DNA from: Actinomadura chibensis NBRC 106107
GTDB lineage: Bacteria > Actinomycetota > Actinomycetes > Streptosporangiales > Streptosporangiaceae
DNA length: 59,381 nt
Assembly (NCBI RefSeq): GCF_001552135.1
Contig: NZ_BCQP01000074.1
Coordinates: 1 to 59,381 of the forward strand
Reading direction: 5' to 3'
This document shows positions 56,726 to 59,381 of the stretch, in pieces. Positions within the stretch are counted from its first letter, which is position 1. Each line of letters opens with the position of its first letter. A program made the translations under genes and the position numbers. The notes under the pieces were generated by a model, which did not search any database, was not told where the DNA came from, and was given only the letters and a program-made list of their open reading frames with translations.

Positions 56726-58879
56726 TCAGTGGTTCAGGCGGGTGGGCAGGTGGAAGGCCGAGGTGCCGGGGCCGGACGGGGACGGGACGCGGGGGCGCGG
56801 CGCCGTGCGCTCGTCGTAGCGGTCGGTCTCCCGGTGCCATTTGAGGATGCCCGCCATCCAGTCGCGCAGCTCGTCCAGGTAGGAGGCCAGCGCGGTGCGG
56901 GCGGTCGTGTCGAGGCCGAGCTCGTCGCAGAGGGCGGGGAGTTCGTGCTCGGCGAGCTGCTCGAACTGGTGGCGGCGGGACGTGATGAGGTCGTTGACGA
57001 TGGGCAGCGCCTCGTCGCGTCCGCAGCCGAAGAAGTTCTGCACGGCGAGGACGCCGTTGTTCAGCTCGCCCTCGTACTCGATTTCCTTCTGGTAGGAGAA
57101 GCAGTCGTTCATGAGGCAGCCGACGTCCATGACGGAGGCGTCGATCTCGCGGAGGGTGCGGGTCTCGAAGACGTGCGCGGGGATCTGGTGGGCGCGCCCG
57201 ATCCGGGCTAGGGCCATCGTCAGCTCGGAGCCGAAGGTGTGGCGGCGCATCTCGATGTAGTCGACGGGGTCGGGGACGCGCGCCTGCAGATGGTTGTTCA
57301 GCTCCCAGAGCCAGCTTTCGACCATGTGCTCGACCGTCGCGCGGAACTGGCGCCGCCCGTCGTGGTCCATCGGTTCGGCGGTGCGCCGCCACAGGTCGCC
57401 GAGGGCGGCCTCGAACGGGTTCTCCGGCGCGGGCGCGACGCCGCAGTCGAGCGGCATGAACGCGGACGCGCGGGCGGCGAACAGCTTCGCGCCGCCCATG
57501 TCGCGGTCGCGGTTGAACACGGCGGGGAAGTAGTCGTCGCCGTAGGTTCCGGAGGCCAGCCATTGGACGGCGAGGTCGAGCGCGTCCGGGGAGGCGTCCG
57601 GGGCGAGGGACGCGGCGCAGATCTCCAACGCCATCCCGGTGGTCGACTCCGCGCTCCAGATCGGCACGGGCAGCCGCGGCTGCGGGTCGAACATGCCCAT
57701 CTCACGGCACCATTCGACGGCCCTACGCCCGGCGGCGGCGCGGTTCGGGTTGACCCGGGCCGGATACGGGACGTCGAAGTCGGGCAGCGGCGTCGGCCCC
57801 ACCTTCTGGTAGGGGACGTGCGGCAGGCTGATCCGCGCGGACCTCAGCAGCGCGGGGACGCGGGTCGCCGACATCCCGATCGGCTTCTTCTTGTTCATGT
57901 AGCGGCTGGAGCGCATATGCCATTCGTGGCATCCGGACTGCCAGTCCTGGAGGGCCTTCACATAGGCGGACACACTCGCCCGCTCGACGGGTTTCAGGCG
58001 GTGGTCCTCGAACAGCTGCGGAAGCTCGGTGACCGCCGTGTTCTCGAACTGCCGGAGCCGGGACGTCAGCAGGTCGTTGACCGTGTCGGCGGCGGCCTGC
58101 GGGGTGACGTCCAAAAAGCGCTCCATCACCAGCACCGAGTTGTTGATCTCGCCCTCGGACTCGATCTCGCGCTGGTAGGAGAAGATGTCGTTCCGCAGGT
58201 GGACGCCGTCGGAGAAGGTGTCCTTGAGGACGCGCAGCGGCCGCGTCCCGACGACGCGCTCGGGGACCTCGATCCCCGCCGCGTGCTCGGCCAGGTCGGC
58301 GGACCACGGCGCGCCGCCGACCTTGCGGCGCATCTCGATGTACTCGACCGGGTTCGGCACGCGTCCCGTGCTGATGTTGGACAGCTCCCACCGCGACTCG
58401 CGCAGCAGGTTGAGCGTGCTCTCGGAGAACCGGGCGAGCCACGCCTGCGACTTGGCCGGGACGGTGCGCGCCCACAGGTCGGCCAGCCCGCGCTCGACGG
58501 CGTTGCGCGGAGCGGGCGGGTCGAGCGACATGAACAGCGGGAGCCGGTCGAGGTAGACGCGGGCGCCCTCCTGGTCCTGCGGCTTCTTGAAGACCTCTAG
58601 GAAATGGTCGTCGAAGTAGAACACCCAGACGTACCAGTCGGTGATGAGGTCGAGTTCGGTGGCGTCGCAGTCGGGGTGGGTGTAGGCGCAGAGGAGGGCG
58701 TAGTCCATCGCTTCGAGCTGGGACTCGGTCCAGACGTCGGGGGTGCCGGGGTCGCGGGCGTCGTCGAGCATCCGCATCTCGCGCGCCCAGGCCATCGTGT
58801 GCGACCGCGCGCCCTCCAGGTGCGGGTTCAGCCGGGCGGGGTACGGGACGTAGAAGTCGGGCAGCTCAAACGGTTGCAT
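56726..58879 (-). CDS. geoA: Geosmin synthase (bifunctional sesquiterpene cyclase)
   Basis: The 717-residue protein has two homologous terpene-cyclase domains. The N-terminal domain has DDHFLE (D90, D91, E95) and the Mg-binding NSE triad in NDIFSYQRE (N230, S234, E238); the C-terminal domain has DDYFPAVF and NDCFSYQKE. In characterised actinobacterial homologues the first domain turns farnesyl diphosphate into germacradienol and the second makes geosmin. The ATG 58879 (GAGAGG upstream) gives the conserved MQPFELPDFYVPYPARLNPH start; an upstream extension to 58927 is unlikely. It is divergent from the Cgl0159-like gene. Confidence 0.96.
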   Translation of the reverse strand: MQPFELPDFYVPYPARLNPHLEGARSHTMAWAREMRMLDDARDPGTPDVWTESQLEAMDYALLCAYTHPDCDATELDLITDWYVWVFYFDDHFLEVFKKPQDQEGARVYLDRLPLFMSLDPPAPRNAVERGLADLWARTVPAKSQAWLARFSESTLNLLRESRWELSNISTGRVPNPVEYIEMRRKVGGAPWSADLAEHAAGIEVPERVVGTRPLRVLKDTFSDGVHLRNDIFSYQREIESEGEINNSVLVMERFLDVTPQAAADTVNDLLTSRLRQFENTAVTELPQLFEDHRLKPVERASVSAYVKALQDWQSGCHEWHMRSSRYMNKKKPIGMSATRVPALLRSARISLPHVPYQKVGPTPLPDFDVPYPARVNPNRAAAGRRAVEWCREMGMFDPQPRLPVPIWSAESTTGMALEICAASLAPDASPDALDLAVQWLASGTYGDDYFPAVFNRDRDMGGAKLFAARASAFMPLDCGVAPAPENPFEAALGDLWRRTAEPMDHDGRRQFRATVEHMVESWLWELNNHLQARVPDPVDYIEMRRHTFGSELTMALARIGRAHQIPAHVFETRTLREIDASVMDVGCLMNDCFSYQKEIEYEGELNNGVLAVQNFFGCGRDEALPIVNDLITSRRHQFEQLAEHELPALCDELGLDTTARTALASYLDELRDWMAGILKWHRETDRYDERTAPRPRVPSPSGPGTSAFHLPTRLNH

Positions 58880-59081
58880 GGACCGGCCTCTCTGTCGGTT
58901 CAGGGGTCCGGGGCGTCCGTTCGGCAACTTACAGCATTCGGCAAGTTACCGACGGTGACACATTGCTCTCCCGATTCCACGGCAAAACCACCGGTAAGGC
59001 GAGGTCATGGTCAGGTTGTCGAAGACGCGCGGCGGGCGACACGCTCCGGCGCGGGCCTTCGACGGCGTGTGATCATCCGGA

Positions 59082-59111
59082 TTGACACCGGGCCGTGCGC
59101 CTCAGCAGACT
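59082..59111 (+). promoter_or_regulatory. Candidate leaderless promoter
   Basis: TTGACA (59082-59087) and CAGACT (59106-59111) are spaced 18 bp apart. The predicted start would be within a base or two of the GTG at 59119, giving a leaderless mRNA. Confidence 0.45.
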
Positions 59112-59118
59112 CGGCGGC

Positions 59119-59381
59119 GTGCGGATCAGCGAGCTCGCCGAGACCCGCGCGCTCCGTCCCGAGGCGGTCGCGGCGGCCGCGGCGGCGCGGGCGCGCCGGG
59201 CCGCGCCGTCCGGGCGGCTGCTGATCGTCGCGGCGGACCAGCCCGCCCGCGGCACGCTCGGGGTGGGCCGCGACCCGGTCGCGATGGCCGACCGCGGCGA
59301 GCTGCTCGACCGGCTGTGCGTGGCGCTGGAGCGTCCCGGCGTGGACGGTGTGCTCGGCACACCCGACGTGATCGAGGATCT
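59119..59381 (+). CDS. Cgl0159-like (beta/alpha)8 aldolase-fold protein, 3' end outside window
   Basis: From GTG 59119 the frame stays open to the right edge. It begins VRISELAETRALRPEAV, then GRLLIVAADQPARGTLGVG, MADRGELLDRLCVALERPGVDGVLGTPD (in part), the N-terminal pattern of the Cgl0159/DeoC-LacD-like family found in inositol catabolic loci. An in-frame GTG at 59095 would add eight residues, but the promoter argues for 59119. Only 87 codons are visible, so the assignment is tentative. Confidence 0.65.
   Translation, partial: MRISELAETRALRPEAVAAAAAARARRAAPSGRLLIVAADQPARGTLGVGRDPVAMADRGELLDRLCVALERPGVDGVLGTPDVIED

Noticed and set aside
1..59381. tRNA, rRNA or classical ncRNA genes
   Set aside because: No cloverleaf-like or rRNA-like stretch was recognised by eye; a covariance search would be needed to exclude small RNAs.

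Overview
This window comes from a high-GC (about 70% or more) Gram-positive actinobacterium with a large soil-type genome. The evidence is a complete mce lipid-import operon, a geosmin synthase, a conservon-type signalling module, an F420-type oxidoreductase, a family 2B encapsulin locus, many GTG starts and genes coupled by ATGA/GTGA/TGATG overlaps. An Actinomadura-like (Streptosporangiales) host is my inference; no rRNA or marker gene here fixes the genus. I saw no tRNA, rRNA, CRISPR array, transposase or integrase.

Layout. 1-9.5 kb: a left-edge membrane-anchored protein, then a catabolic and regulatory patch (SDR, two TetR regulators, a Baeyer-Villiger-type flavin monooxygenase behind a 37-bp near-palindromic operator, an NAD-dependent epimerase-like protein), a Pro/Lys/Asp-repeat surface protein, another TetR, a lytic-transglycosylase-like protein and a MarR. 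9.7-19.1 kb: one long operon with a 23-codon leader ORF, two YrbE permeases, six Mce proteins (A-F) and a Mce-associated protein, ending in a 13-bp hairpin; no MceG-type ATPase is present. 19.1-28.6 kb: MarR, an iron-box-preceded HugZ/DUF2470-like gene, a PLP trans-sulfuration enzyme behind a structured leader, an AAA ATPase, a PlsC-type acyltransferase, uracil-DNA glycosylase, a wax ester synthase/DGAT and a Nudix-like protein. 28.6-41.5 kb: XRE-cupin regulator, two hypothetical proteins, a dimethylargininase-like enzyme, PucR, a D-amino-acid-dehydrogenase-like flavoprotein, DUF2637 protein, hemerythrin, dihydrolipoyl dehydrogenase, an MHS-type MFS transporter, a 41-aa membrane protein and ArsR.

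41.7-45.7 kb is the most interesting locus: two tandem, overlapping shell-protein genes of the cyclic-nucleotide-domain-bearing family 2B encapsulin class, followed 27 bp later by a polyprenyl diphosphate synthase, the expected cargo. The two shell paralogues share their N-terminal arm but differ at the key cNMP-pocket residues. 45.7-59.4 kb: small CxxC protein, LLM-class oxidoreductase, polyamine-type ABC binding protein, a conservon lacking its roadblock (CvnB) gene, galT, a propeller-like protein, an AadA-like nucleotidyltransferase, an unlisted 40-aa peptide gene with its own terminator, a four-helix membrane protein, a NADAR protein, geosmin synthase, and the start of a Cgl0159-like aldolase-fold gene running off the right edge.

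How the parts fit: BVMO/SDR, mce import, PlsC and WS/DGAT suggest uptake, oxidation and storage of hydrophobic carbon. The encapsulin/prenyl synthase pair and geosmin synthase form an isoprenoid theme, probably with a compartmentalised prenyl-diphosphate-producing step. Function calls rest on motifs read by eye; no database search was run.
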